From: Acidobacteriota bacterium
GTDB taxonomy: Bacteria > Acidobacteriota > Terriglobia > Acidiferrales > UBA7541
DNA: 64,000 nt
Assembly: GCA_003224235.1 (NCBI GenBank)
Contig: QHYU01000150.1
Coordinates: 16,852 to 80,851, forward strand
Direction: 5' to 3'
A program made the position numbers and the translations under genes. Below the pieces are notes generated by a model. It had not been told where the DNA came from. It saw only the letters and a program-made list of their open reading frames with translations, and ran no database searches. Of this stretch, positions 18,362-27,710 are shown piece by piece. Each line of letters begins with the position of its first letter. The stretch's first letter is position 1.

Positions 18362-19468
18362 TCAGGACGAATGTGGCGCGTCTGCGTTCACTTGTCTGCG
18401 GGGCCACCGTGTCCAGGCGCGGAGGAGCAAGGCCGCTCCTGCAGCAGCCTCACGCAATCCGCCCCCGGCGATCTTCCGCCATTCTAGCCACGCGTGTTCC
18501 AGGCAGCGCTGTGCGCTAAAAAAATCCAGGTAGGCAAGATGCACGCGCGCCTCGGGCCATCGGCGAGCCGGCGCGTGAAGCCGACAGCCGTCCCGCCCGA
18601 GTAGTTCAAGCAACGTCTTGGCGCGCCTATTGTAAGTGTGCTCCCTTAATACCTTTTCGCGGCCCGCCTCTGCAATGCGTCCGCGAGCTTTCTCGTCTTT
18701 TAAGTAGCAACGCAACAATCCTGGGACCTCACTTCGCTCTCGAAACGCCACGAAGTGAACGTTTTCCTCAAAACCCAGAGAGGGCAGCTCACTCGGGAGC
18801 CGAGTGATAAACAACGCCCCCGCCGCCATCGCTTCGGCAAAGCGCAAGGAAACATCCACCGGGAAGTCATCCCTCGGGATGTTCAGCACGATTTTGCTGG
18901 CCCTGTACGTCATAGCCATTTCCTCATAGGGGTGGCGCCGCCACCACTCGTTGGTCCGAAAAGCGGCCGAAAGTTCGGTTAACATTTCTCGCCGGGTGGA
19001 GTAATTCTCTCCCTCAGTCCGTCCCACCGAGCTGACCTCGAAAACGCGTTCGATCGGCGGCCCCTCAAAATATTCCACGTCTACGGCATGCGCCAAGGTC
19101 ATGGGCCGCGGGTTTCCGGCTTGCTTGAAACAGTCCTCGAAACCAAAATGGAGGAGAACGACGTGATCAAAAAGCCTTGACCAACGCACTCGGCGATGCG
19201 TGTAAGCGTAGGGATCGGTGTGGAAAATCACGGTGGGAATGTCCACCTCGGCGAGGCCCCACGGCAGCAGCGGAAAATCGGTCTCCGGATGGAAAATGTA
19301 ATCGGGCTTTTCCGGGCACTGCTCGATAAGTTCGTGAAGGTTCGCATTGAAGGGCGTACCCCACGGTACGCAGTGCAGCCTGACGCCGGCTCGCCGCAGG
19401 GCCCGCGCATACCCCGCATTCACCCACGTTAGATTATCTTCTCTGCACAGAATGAGTATGCTTGTCAT
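18362..19468 (-). CDS. CgeB-like GT-B glycosyltransferase
   Basis: 368 residues. The N-terminal half (TSILILCREDNLTWVNAGYA, DYIFHPETDFPLLP) and the C-terminal nucleotide-sugar half fit CgeB/glycosyl-transferase 1-like proteins. The C-terminal half runs through SSVGRTEGENYSTRREML and RASKIVLNIPRDDFPVDVSLRFAEAMAAGALFIT. The conserved FAEAMAAG segment corresponds to the donor-binding E of GT-B enzymes. It likely acts in the cytoplasm on the growing glycan. Donor and acceptor are unknown. Confidence 0.8.
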   Translation of the reverse strand: MTSILILCREDNLTWVNAGYARALRRAGVRLHCVPWGTPFNANLHELIEQCPEKPDYIFHPETDFPLLPWGLAEVDIPTVIFHTDPYAYTHRRVRWSRLFDHVVLLHFGFEDCFKQAGNPRPMTLAHAVDVEYFEGPPIERVFEVSSVGRTEGENYSTRREMLTELSAAFRTNEWWRRHPYEEMAMTYRASKIVLNIPRDDFPVDVSLRFAEAMAAGALFITRLPSELPSLGFEENVHFVAFRERSEVPGLLRCYLKDEKARGRIAEAGREKVLREHTYNRRAKTLLELLGRDGCRLHAPARRWPEARVHLAYLDFFSAQRCLEHAWLEWRKIAGGGLREAAAGAALLLRAWTRWPRRQVNADAPHSS

Positions 19469-19594
19469 AAGAAAAAAGCTCCAAAATCATTCCGGCACAC
19501 GCCCAATTCTTTCAGATTCCATATCACGCGGACACATCGGGCGCAGGTGACTCCTCGTTACCCGATCCAACAAAGATGGCGCAAGGAATGCCCA

Positions 19595-20398
19595 TCAGCT
19601 TTCAAACACAAGCAGGGTCGTGCTGCCGGCGCGTCGGTATGGCGGAAGAAGCATAATGATGCGCTTCAACCACCGCACAGCGGCATTCGCGCCAAGCAGG
19701 CGGTCGTCCACTTCCCAGTGCACCAGTCGACAACCCCATCGCCGCATCTGTCGGATCACTTCGTATGTCCACACGATGTAAACCGCGTCGGCGTCATAGA
19801 TGAACTCCCGGTCGAGCGCGTCCGGATGATCGATAATCTGGAAAGGCAAAAGGCCGAACCACCAACCCGCCATCTGCCGGGAGACCCTCTCCAAGGTGTA
19901 GCGGAGCCACCAAGAGCAGCTGTGGGCACGGCTGAGCAAGGAATTCGGATACCAGAATGGCAAATCCCAGGCGGGCCCCAAGAGAATCAGCCTTCCGCTC
20001 GGCCGCACGACGCGCAGCATCTCGCGAAGCATTTGACGCGGCGCCACGGAGTGCTCGAGCACATAGGTGGCAATCGCAACATCGAAGGAAGCGTCGCAAA
20101 ACGGCAAACGATGGGTGTCGCCGCATGCCAAGTGTAAACCGGGGCGCACGGCCGAACGCAGCCCCGTCAACGAAAGATCCACTCCGAAGTAGCGGCACCG
20201 GCCGGCAAGTAGGCGGGCGTTCGCAGAGTTGCCGCATGCGGCGTCCAAAACGGTAGCCCCATTCGGGAGGAATGAGGCTGCGCGCCCGCGGTTGCGCAAC
20301 AGCGTAGGCTCTTCTGCGGCAGTGGTCTCCCAATACGCCTCCTGCCCATCCCAAAACTCGCGCAGCCTTTGCTGTAGCACGTCCCGCTTGACGGCCAT
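19595..20398 (-). CDS. Class I SAM-dependent methyltransferase
   Basis: 267 residues from the ATG at 20398, just 7 bases after the upstream stop; the longer in-frame extension is rejected because it overlaps that gene. The core VLDAACGNSANARLLAGR is SAM motif I, with FGVDLSLTG, ASFDVAIATYVLEHSVAP and MLRVVRPSGRLILLGP following. The C-terminal half has a hydrophobic patch (RIIMLLPPYRRAGSTTLLVF). It probably methylates a glycan or carrier-linked sugar in this operon. Confidence 0.85.
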   Translation of the reverse strand: MAVKRDVLQQRLREFWDGQEAYWETTAAEEPTLLRNRGRAASFLPNGATVLDAACGNSANARLLAGRCRYFGVDLSLTGLRSAVRPGLHLACGDTHRLPFCDASFDVAIATYVLEHSVAPRQMLREMLRVVRPSGRLILLGPAWDLPFWYPNSLLSRAHSCSWWLRYTLERVSRQMAGWWFGLLPFQIIDHPDALDREFIYDADAVYIVWTYEVIRQMRRWGCRLVHWEVDDRLLGANAAVRWLKRIIMLLPPYRRAGSTTLLVFES

Positions 20399-20405
20399 CT
20401 TCACG

Positions 20406-21326
20406 TCAGCCCTTCTCTGCCCGTTGTGCCACCTGCGGCCCCTCTTGGCGCAGCCCCAAGCGATGCCGTACCGGGCGCGTGAGGTCGAGCAGGCCAAACC
20501 AAAGTGAGTTCACGGTCCGCCTCGACAGCTGTCTTCCAAGCGTGTACCAGTGGCGATAGTTGGACCGCAGACCCCGTGGCGTCAGACGGTGTGTCGCGTT
20601 TTCCAAGGTGTGAAAGCATCTGCCGCTATCGAGAAAAGCGTAATTCTTCTGTGCCTCTTCCCCCTCCCAAACGCCCTTCTCGCCATCCGCGTGGTAGGAG
20701 TAGTCGTGGTTCTGGTGAACCGCGGCCACGACGGACGAAGCATCCACGACAACCGCCCCGGATGCGCGGGCGAACCACATGAGCCAGTTATCCCAGCCTG
20801 GCCTCCCGATGACAAAAGGCGGAAGCTTCTTCAGGTAGAGACCGCGGTTGAAGGCAAAATAATCGATCCATTGTGGCGGGCGCTGGCGGTTTGTTTCTAA
20901 CGCCAGAGCGCGCGCACGCAATTCCCAATCCGGCTGGGCAAAGTCTAGGGGTTCGGCGATGTCGGCATCCCACCGTTGGCCTGCCATCAGAAAGGAAGAG
21001 CAGGACGACCGAACAGATTCCAGGGCTTCACAGAAATCCGACATGAGGATGATGTCACAATTAACGTAGCAGAGCAGATCATATCTGGCGAGCTGCTGCG
21101 CGCGATCAAAGATGGAGCCGAGATACTTGGTGCCGTACTCATTCCGCTTGACGTAAGGCTCATGCCGGATTTTCAGCTCGCGGACCGCATCGGCGGTGCC
21201 TTCTTCATCACCAAAGAGGATGACCTCCGCATCAGGATGAAGCAGAGTCCAGCTCCGGATCGCATTGCGCTGGGTGATGCCGATGTGCCCGCGGAAGGGC
21301 TTGGGGGTAGAGAAAATCGTCAGCAT
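20406..21326 (-). CDS. GT-A-fold glycosyltransferase-like protein
   Basis: 306 residues from the ATG at 21326, which follows the upstream stop by 7 bases. It begins MLTIFSTPKPFRGHIGITQRN; then WTLLHPDAEVILFGDEEG, YGTKYLGSIFDRAQQLA and YDLLCYVNCDIILM look like a nucleotide-diphospho-sugar transferase core, with CDI as the DxD-like site. RPGWDNWLMWFA and VVDASSVVAAVHQNHDYSYH are typical of this little-studied family. Substrates are unknown. Confidence 0.75.
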   Translation of the reverse strand: MLTIFSTPKPFRGHIGITQRNAIRSWTLLHPDAEVILFGDEEGTADAVRELKIRHEPYVKRNEYGTKYLGSIFDRAQQLARYDLLCYVNCDIILMSDFCEALESVRSSCSSFLMAGQRWDADIAEPLDFAQPDWELRARALALETNRQRPPQWIDYFAFNRGLYLKKLPPFVIGRPGWDNWLMWFARASGAVVVDASSVVAAVHQNHDYSYHADGEKGVWEGEEAQKNYAFLDSGRCFHTLENATHRLTPRGLRSNYRHWYTLGRQLSRRTVNSLWFGLLDLTRPVRHRLGLRQEGPQVAQRAEKG

Positions 21327-21333
21327 ATTGGCC

Positions 21334-22443
21334 TCAGGCAATGCTCCGGGACGGCCGGTGCATTTTCTCAGCTTCAATGATCTCCTCGAGGATAGAGTCC
21401 AGGTTCCGCGTAATGCTCCAGCAGGGGTAGTCGGTGCAGAACTTGCGCAGATTGCTGATGTAGCAGATATGGTCGCCTTTGCGCGCCTCTTCCTCATAGA
21501 TCCAGCAGATTTTGCGGCCGGTCATTTCTTCTATCCGGGTGATCGCTTCCAGGACCGAAATACTGTTGCGGCGGCCGCCGCCAAGGTTATAGACCTCGCC
21601 GGGTCGCGGGTTCTTGGCAAACTCCTCCAACGCGCGGACGACGTCGTGGCTGTGGATGTTGTCCCTGACCTGCTTGCCCCTGTAGCCATAGACGGTATAG
21701 ACCCGGCCGGTGAACGCTACTTTTACGAGATAGGAAAGAAAGCCGTGCAATTCCACCCCGGAATGACTGGGGCCCGTCAAGCAGCCGCCACGGAAGATGC
21801 CGACCTTCATGCCGAAGTAGCGGCCGTATTCCTGCGCCATCACGTCGGCGGCAACTTTGGAAGCGCCGAACAGAGAATGCAGCGTTCGGTCGATCCGGCA
21901 AGTCTCGTCAATGCCCTCGAAATCCTCCGGGTTCGCGTAGTCGAACCGGGTTGGAAACTCCTGAAAACCTTTCTCGTTCGGCGCATCGCCATAGACCTTG
22001 TTGGTGCTCATCAGGACGAAGACAGCATCACCGCAAAATTGCCGGGTTGCTTCAAGCAGATTCAGCGTGCCCAGAGCGTTTACTTCAAAATCCAGAAGCG
22101 GGATCTCTCTGGCTTTGTCATGGGACGGCTGCGCCGCGCAGTGCACGATCAAGTCAAAGCGATACTCTCGGAACAAATCGAAGATCCGCTCGCGGTCGCG
22201 GACGTCCACGGCATAGGGAACGAAGCTCTTCATGCTGCGTTTGAGGCGCTCCAGATTCCAGGTGGTGTCGCCCGGAGGACCGAAGAACAGCCGACGCATG
22301 TTGTTATCCACCCCGACCACGCGACGCCCGTGGCCGTCGAAGTACTCCACCGCCTCGGATCCAATCAGCCCGCTACTCCCCGTAACTAGGGTCGCCCGTG
22401 GGATCACTGTCTTATATCTCTGTAACAATCCTTCACAGGCCAC
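21334..22443 (-). CDS. NAD-dependent epimerase, CDP-paratose 2-epimerase-like
   Basis: 369 residues using a GTG start; a GTG further in, at VIPRATLVTG, is an alternative. The NAD-binding motif is TGSSGLIGSEA. The active site includes LMSTNKVYGDAPNE and the Tyr/Lys pair, read here as LFGASKVAAD with Phe where the usual catalytic Tyr sits; that substitution is worth checking. HCAAQPSHDKA and GGCLTGPSHSGVELHGFLSYL are characteristic of CDP-paratose/tyvelose epimerase relatives. It makes or interconverts a deoxy- or other nucleotide sugar for the polysaccharide. Confidence 0.82.
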   Translation of the reverse strand: MACEGLLQRYKTVIPRATLVTGSSGLIGSEAVEYFDGHGRRVVGVDNNMRRLFFGPPGDTTWNLERLKRSMKSFVPYAVDVRDRERIFDLFREYRFDLIVHCAAQPSHDKAREIPLLDFEVNALGTLNLLEATRQFCGDAVFVLMSTNKVYGDAPNEKGFQEFPTRFDYANPEDFEGIDETCRIDRTLHSLFGASKVAADVMAQEYGRYFGMKVGIFRGGCLTGPSHSGVELHGFLSYLVKVAFTGRVYTVYGYRGKQVRDNIHSHDVVRALEEFAKNPRPGEVYNLGGGRRNSISVLEAITRIEEMTGRKICWIYEEEARKGDHICYISNLRKFCTDYPCWSITRNLDSILEEIIEAEKMHRPSRSIA

Positions 22444-22539
22444 GGGTCGAAGGCCAAGGCTGTGTTTTTGTCGCAGGGCCTCCAGCGGTTATCGCTGTCC
22501 TTCACCCACCCGTAGGCTTGCCTCACGCAAGGCCCCATG

Positions 22540-23805
22540 TCAGTTCTTCGCCAGAATAGCTTTATAGAGTTCCACGTATCGCCGGGCTTGCACTTCGAGG
22601 GAGTACTCTTCCACAGCGATTCGCCGGCAGTTCTTGGCCATTTCAGCCCGGGCCGCTGGTTCCTCGAGCAGCCAAAGGATGGCATTGCCCAGCTCAGCCA
22701 AATCACCGTCCGAGGCCAGCAGGCCGGTGATGCCGTCTCGCACCATATCAGAGACGCCACCGACATCGAAGCCCACGATGGGAACGCCGCACGCCATCGA
22801 TTCCAGCACGGTATTGGGTAAATTGTCCGCGCGCGTGGGAACCACGTGGACATCAGCGGCGCTATACACTTGCGACAGCAGCCTTTCGGTGCTTAAAGGG
22901 CCCAGGGCAAGATGCGGGATCGGGATATTGCTCGTCGCTGCGCCTCTCCCCACCGAAAGCAGACAGAGATCCGGCAAGCCTGCCAAGTCCGTAAGGACCT
23001 GCGCCAGCGCAGAAAAACCCTTGCGCGGAACGCTGATGTGATCGGCCACGAAGAGAATCACCTTGGCGTGTAGGGGAACTCCCAACACGCCTCGCGCAAA
23101 GGTGCGGTCCCGTGGCGCAAAACTGTTGATGTCCAGCCCATTGGGGATCACCGAAACTGGGAATCGTCCCATAAGGCCACTTCCCCGGACCTCAGCCGCA
23201 AGCCAGCGACTTGGGGTGACAACGTGCAAACGATCTGGTGCAACTTGTTCGTAAGCTTCGCGCTTGCGCTGCCACACGTGGCTGGACAGATCGCCCGTCT
23301 CTCGCGATCCTAACTGGGGGCAAGCACCACAGTGATTTCGATATTTGCCGCAGCCATAGTCGTAGTGGCACCCGCCGGTGAAGGGATTCATGTCGTGCAG
23401 CGTCCATACGAGCGGCGTGCGCCGAGCCACGACGCGGAAGAATGGCCGGTAATCAAGCAGGTCGGCGACCCAGTGCAAGTGGATGATATCGCCAGCCGGC
23501 AATTGACGGAACGGCTCCGCACCATGCTGGGTGCGATCCTCAGTGAAAAGCTCGGCCGCTACCCGGCTTGAGGAATCATAGCGGGCTAGCCTGTGCTGGA
23601 GGTACCTCCGCCGCAGGCCCCGAAGCAGGCGCCTAGGCAGATCTTGAGGCGGCGCAAAAGACACCACGGCTGGATCGTCGCTCTCACGGTTGGCCACGAA
23701 CATCGAGGAATCCTGCCCGATCGCGCGCAGGCCTGAATGCAGGCGGTACGCCGCCCGGGCGGCACCGCCGGCAGTGTCATGCGTGTTGATGTGCACAATC
23801 CTCAT
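22540..23805 (-). CDS. Family 4 (GT-B) glycosyltransferase
   Basis: 421 residues. It starts MRIVHINTHDTAGGAARAAYRLH, the glycine-rich acceptor-domain opening of a WcaC-like GT4 subgroup. The donor half is clear: VILFVADHISVPRKGF, LSQVYSAADVHVVPTRADNLPNTVLESMACGVPIVGFDVGG, containing the E-x7-E retaining-GT motif. HWVADLLDYRPF and HDMNPFTGGCHYDYGCGKY match the same subgroup. The ATG overlaps the upstream methyltransferase stop (ATGA). Confidence 0.92.
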   Translation of the reverse strand: MRIVHINTHDTAGGAARAAYRLHSGLRAIGQDSSMFVANRESDDPAVVSFAPPQDLPRRLLRGLRRRYLQHRLARYDSSSRVAAELFTEDRTQHGAEPFRQLPAGDIIHLHWVADLLDYRPFFRVVARRTPLVWTLHDMNPFTGGCHYDYGCGKYRNHCGACPQLGSRETGDLSSHVWQRKREAYEQVAPDRLHVVTPSRWLAAEVRGSGLMGRFPVSVIPNGLDINSFAPRDRTFARGVLGVPLHAKVILFVADHISVPRKGFSALAQVLTDLAGLPDLCLLSVGRGAATSNIPIPHLALGPLSTERLLSQVYSAADVHVVPTRADNLPNTVLESMACGVPIVGFDVGGVSDMVRDGITGLLASDGDLAELGNAILWLLEEPAARAEMAKNCRRIAVEEYSLEVQARRYVELYKAILAKN

Positions 23806-24644
23806 GGCTTGAGGGCTTCCATGTAGAGTGAATCGGGCTTATAGACGGCGCCGTCGGGCTCGCTGTCGAGATAGAACTCCGCCCATCCCGGGATCTGGCT
23901 CTCTGTAGGACCCACAGCGAGTGACTGCTCGAAACCCGCGGACCGCAAGGCACGCGCCAACGAGAACTGGTCGTACATCCATTGATGCACTTCGCCGTGG
24001 AGCCGGAACCGTCCCACCTCCAGGGCCCGATAGTCCCTTCCACCCAACATCAGTCTTAGAAACTTGGCCCTTGCGACGCTCGGCAGTTGCCGAAGGCGAA
24101 GGAACACCCCAGCTGTCAAGGAGGAGTGCCGCCGCCCTTGCTGGCTAGTGCAGGCTTCGACAGGCCGCATCAACCGCCGCGCCTCGCCCCCGAGCCTTTC
24201 GAGTACGAAGCTCCTCTCCCGGACGGTCTTCTGCTGAAAGTACTCGAGCATCCCGCCCCCCGAGGTCTCCCGCACAGTCTGGTCGTAGAGTTCGAGCATC
24301 ATCCAGTCGTAGCGCAATTCCCACTCCTGATAACCACGGAGGGCATTTTCGAGTGCCTGTAAGTACAATCGTGCGGTTCTCTCCAAGTCCGGGACAACCA
24401 CGCGGAGGACGCCCCCACGGCGCAGAACCCGATAGCACTCTTTTAGCAGGTCCTGTCCTTCTTTCCTTGGAAAATGTTCCAGCAGGTGCGAAAGGTACAC
24501 CGCGTCAGCCACACCATCCTTCAACGGAATTCCTCGGCGGAGATCATGGGACTGCACAGCGGGACTGTTCGATGTGAAGTCCAGGTTCGTCCAGGCCGAA
24601 TGGAGCCGATCGCCGCAACCGAGATTTAGAAGTACCTGGCTCAA
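23802..24644 (-). CDS. SAM-dependent methyltransferase-like protein
   Basis: 280 residues from a TTG start at 24644, chosen because GGGGGAG lies 4 bases upstream and the start falls after the upstream stop; an in-frame ATG at 24725 would overlap the neighbour. LLNLGCGDRLHSAWTNLDF is the SAM motif. DAVYLSHLLEHFPRKEGQDLLKECYRVLRRGGVLRVVVPDLE is the canonical post-motif region of polysaccharide-locus methyltransferases. Its stop overlaps the next GT4 start. The acceptor is unknown. Confidence 0.85.
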   Translation of the reverse strand: MSQVLLNLGCGDRLHSAWTNLDFTSNSPAVQSHDLRRGIPLKDGVADAVYLSHLLEHFPRKEGQDLLKECYRVLRRGGVLRVVVPDLERTARLYLQALENALRGYQEWELRYDWMMLELYDQTVRETSGGGMLEYFQQKTVRERSFVLERLGGEARRLMRPVEACTSQQGRRHSSLTAGVFLRLRQLPSVARAKFLRLMLGGRDYRALEVGRFRLHGEVHQWMYDQFSLARALRSAGFEQSLAVGPTESQIPGWAEFYLDSEPDGAVYKPDSLYMEALKP

Positions 24645-24661
24645 TGCACTCCCCCACCTGC

Positions 24662-25564
24662 TCACACTCGCACATAGGAGACGTAGAGGCTTTGGCCTAG
24701 CAACAGCCTTCGCACTCCAGTGCACTTAAGCAATCTTGCGAGCACACCCCTAGCCCTCGGATCGCATAAGGGTTGTGTGGCTTTGTAGCGGACCAGGAGC
24801 GAACAATGGGCCTCCACGTAGGCATCCACGTGGTACTCGGCCAGCGGCTCCCGCTTGATCCGATCAAGCCGCAGTGGAAAAATGCCGGGCAAACGCCCGA
24901 GCACCCTCTCCGACCATCGCGTCATGTGGTGGGGAGGTAGATCCAATAGATTGAACTGGTAGCGTAGGAAGCTCCTGGCGTTCGGCAGTCCAAGGAGCAA
25001 CTTTCCGCCTGGCCTGAGGAGGGCACAAACAGCTTTGAGAAACTCCATCGGACTGGCCACGTGCTCAAGGACTTGGAAGCTGCACACCGCGTCGTATTTG
25101 CCCGGAAACTGTGCGGCGGCTTCCCGCAAGTCGAACAGGCACACAGGCAAGCCACGACGCCGCGCCTGCTCGACCGCGCTCGCGTTTTGCTCAATGCCAT
25201 CCATCTCCAGTTGCTCATCCCGTTGCGCGCGGGCGACGAAGTCACCGAAACCGCAGCCGATCTCCAGGACCCTGCGGCAGCCCTGCAAGTCTTCCAGTGC
25301 GACGTCGTGCTCCCATTTGTGCGGAAGGTAATACCAAGCGAATTTTTCGAGCTGGGCGTACAGATCCGGAGACCCAGCTAGCGAGTTTGGCACGAAATAC
25401 TGCAGCGAACAACCTTGGCACTCCAGCAGGTCAAAGGCGGAAAGATCTCGAAACTCGCGCCGTACGTCCAGATGGAAACTCCTGTTCCACTCCTCCACCA
25501 GAGGCTCTACTTGCATCGTTTTCACCACCACGGTATTTCGCGAAGCACAGAGTGGGCAGTCCAC
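24662..25564 (-). CDS. SAM-dependent methyltransferase with N-terminal CxxC zinc-finger-like motif
   Basis: 300 residues from a GTG at 25564, 7 bases after the wzt stop; an ATG at 25648 inside wzt is the alternative. CPLCASRN near the N-terminus and CQGCSLQYF about 55 residues later form a probable zinc-binding pair, as in sugar C-methyltransferase-like proteins. The SAM core is VLEIGCGFGDFVARAQ, with FQVLEHVASPMEFLKAVCALLRPGGKLLLGLPN following. It probably methylates a sugar or nucleotide sugar. Confidence 0.85.
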   Translation of the reverse strand: MDCPLCASRNTVVVKTMQVEPLVEEWNRSFHLDVRREFRDLSAFDLLECQGCSLQYFVPNSLAGSPDLYAQLEKFAWYYLPHKWEHDVALEDLQGCRRVLEIGCGFGDFVARAQRDEQLEMDGIEQNASAVEQARRRGLPVCLFDLREAAAQFPGKYDAVCSFQVLEHVASPMEFLKAVCALLRPGGKLLLGLPNARSFLRYQFNLLDLPPHHMTRWSERVLGRLPGIFPLRLDRIKREPLAEYHVDAYVEAHCSLLVRYKATQPLCDPRARGVLARLLKCTGVRRLLLGQSLYVSYVRV

Positions 25565-25571
25565 GGGTGCT

Positions 25572-26828
25572 TTACCGAAGTTGCTGGGCTTCCACGTAGC
25601 TGTAAACCAATCCGAGGTGCTGATGAATCGGCAGCGTAATCGGGACACAATCGCTTTGGATTACGTCAATCGTTGCGCCGTTTTTGACATAATCAAACTC
25701 CTCTTGCCCCGAGAGGCCCACCCAAACGTGGAGAAAATAGAGCCCCGGCATCAGCAGAAGCCTGGGAACAAACACATCAATCAGAAAACTCTTGTCCGCA
25801 CCAGAACGGAAATTTTTGAACTGGTTATACAGATACAATACTGGGATTCCCCAACAAGTTACGAACTGTGCGGCAAGGGTGAATTCCAAATCGCTTCTCT
25901 CCGCACAGCCTCCGATGCGGATGTATAAATTCTGTCCCATAGAAAGGGTGGAGCATTGCGCTCCAAGCTCGTCGCGAATGGCAACTGAAGTAATGCGGGC
26001 GCGCCCGCTTCCGCTTCTCTCCCAGGTGGTCTCACCTTCCGAACTCGGCTGCAGGCTGTTCTTCACGTGAGCGGAAACCACGCGCTCGGGCGCGTCATCC
26101 AGAGCCAGGTGGCCATCCACCAGGAGCAGGCACCGCTGGCAGAGCTGCGCGATTGCGCCCATATTGTGACTCACGAACAGGATGGTGCGGCCGCCGCGCG
26201 CCACCTCTCCCATCTTCCCCAGGCATTTTTTCTGGAACGCAATGTCGCCTACAGCCAAGACTTCATCCACCAGCAGGATCTCCGGCTCCAGGTGCGCCGC
26301 CACGGCGAATGCCAGGCGCATTTGCATACCGCTGCTGTAATGTTTGAGCGGTGTATCGATGAACTGCTCGACTTCGGCGAACGCGACGATCTCATCGAAC
26401 TTTCGGTTGATCTCGCGTTTGCTCATTCCCAGAATCGCGCCGCTCAGGTATGTGTTTTCGCGTCCGGTCAGCTCGGGATGGAAGCCGGTGCCCACCTCGA
26501 GCAGGCTGCCCATGCGCCCGACGACTTCCGCATGACCTTCCGTCGGCCTGGTCACGCGCGCAAGGACTTTCAGCAACGTGGTCTTCCCGGCGCCGTTGCG
26601 CCCGACGATGCCCACCACCTCGCCTTCGTGAATCTCGAAGGAGACGTTTCTCATCGCCCAGATGTGCTTGGGCCGGCCGTTGGACGAGCCGGGCGCGGCC
26701 GATCGAAAGAGCCGCCAGGGCGCTTGAAAGGAGTTGGCCAAGACGTCGCGCAGGGCCAGGTAGCGCTCGCGCTGGCCAATCTGGTAGCGCTTGCCCAACT
26801 GTTCGCAGTGAATGACCACTTGACTCAT
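25572..26828 (-). CDS. wzt: ABC transporter ATP-binding protein for polysaccharide export (Wzt type)
   Basis: 418 residues. The ATPase domain has Walker A GRNGAGKTT (76-84), signature YSSGM (164-168), Walker B ILLVDEVLA and the H-loop FVSHN. Residues about 250-418 form an extra beta-rich C-terminal domain, as in Wzt proteins that recognise a specific glycan terminus before export. It pairs with Wzm immediately upstream (3-base gap). Methyl- or carbamoyl-transferases in the operon may make the terminal mark it recognises; that is inference. Confidence 0.93.
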   Translation of the reverse strand: MSQVVIHCEQLGKRYQIGQRERYLALRDVLANSFQAPWRLFRSAAPGSSNGRPKHIWAMRNVSFEIHEGEVVGIVGRNGAGKTTLLKVLARVTRPTEGHAEVVGRMGSLLEVGTGFHPELTGRENTYLSGAILGMSKREINRKFDEIVAFAEVEQFIDTPLKHYSSGMQMRLAFAVAAHLEPEILLVDEVLAVGDIAFQKKCLGKMGEVARGGRTILFVSHNMGAIAQLCQRCLLLVDGHLALDDAPERVVSAHVKNSLQPSSEGETTWERSGSGRARITSVAIRDELGAQCSTLSMGQNLYIRIGGCAERSDLEFTLAAQFVTCWGIPVLYLYNQFKNFRSGADKSFLIDVFVPRLLLMPGLYFLHVWVGLSGQEEFDYVKNGATIDVIQSDCVPITLPIHQHLGLVYSYVEAQQLR

Positions 26829-26831
26829 GGC

Positions 26832-27704
26832 CTACACCACGTCCGCAAAAGTGGCCTCCATCTTCTGGAAGTAAACCACCCCGCCGGCGACCAGTAGCAC
26901 CACCGCCCCGGTGGAGGCGGCCAGCAGAAGGTTTGGCGGCTGGCCTTGGCCGGTCAGTGCCCAGCGGAAGCCTTCAATAACGCCGGCCATGGGGTTCAGT
27001 CCGTAGAGCCAGCGCCAGCGCTCCGGCACAAGGCTGCTGGGATACGCCACCGGCGATGCAAACATCCAGAACTGGATCAGAAAGGGCAGCACGTAGCGCA
27101 CATCGCGGTAGATTGCGTTGAGCGCGGAGAGCCACAGGCCCACGCCCAACGCCGTCAGCACGCCGAGCAGCAGGAAGCCGGGTAGCAGCAGAATGGTCGC
27201 CTGCGGAGTCATCCCGTAGTACAGCATCATGCCCAGGAACACAACAAATCCGATGGCGAGATCCACCAAACCGGAGAGCACCGCCGCCAGCGGAAGCACC
27301 AGCCGCGGAAAATACACTTTGGTAATCACGCGCTGCTGATCGACTACCGTGCTGGTGGCGTTCTGCAGAGCACCGGCGAAGTACATCCAGGGCAACAGCG
27401 CGCTGTAGTAAAAAATGGGATAGGGGAGCCCGTGCGAGGGGATCCGGGCCAGGGCGCCGAAGAACAGACTGAAGACAATCATCGTCAAGAAAGGTTGCAG
27501 CACGGCCCAGGCGGCGCCGATGGCCGTTTGCTTGTACCGGATTTTAAGGTCCCGCCACACGAAAAAGTAGAGCAGCTCCCGATACTCCCAGACCTCTCGG
27601 AGGTTCAGCTCCAGCCAGCCCTGCGGTGGAGCGATCCGCAGCAAGGGCGGGGCGGCCGGGAGCGCCGGAGTAGGGGGCAATACGGTTTGCTGCGTAACAC
27701 TCAT
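26832..27704 (-). CDS. wzm: ABC-2 type polysaccharide export permease (Wzm type)
   Basis: 290 residues with six hydrophobic segments. Conserved elements are the amphipathic LREVWEYRELLYFFVWRDLKIRYKQT at the N-terminus, then FFGALARIP, ALQNATSTVVDQQRVITKVYFPR and LNPMAGVIEGFRW near the C-terminus, all typical of polysaccharide ABC-2 permeases. It forms the membrane channel with Wzt and moves the lipid-linked polysaccharide across the inner membrane. Confidence 0.94.
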   Translation of the reverse strand: MSVTQQTVLPPTPALPAAPPLLRIAPPQGWLELNLREVWEYRELLYFFVWRDLKIRYKQTAIGAAWAVLQPFLTMIVFSLFFGALARIPSHGLPYPIFYYSALLPWMYFAGALQNATSTVVDQQRVITKVYFPRLVLPLAAVLSGLVDLAIGFVVFLGMMLYYGMTPQATILLLPGFLLLGVLTALGVGLWLSALNAIYRDVRYVLPFLIQFWMFASPVAYPSSLVPERWRWLYGLNPMAGVIEGFRWALTGQGQPPNLLLAASTGAVVLLVAGGVVYFQKMEATFADVV

Positions 27705-27710
27705 GCCCTC

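Noticed and set aside
21265..22389. 374-residue plus-strand ORF
   Set aside because: It lies antisense to the epimerase and shows no domain; long antisense frames are common in GC-rich DNA.
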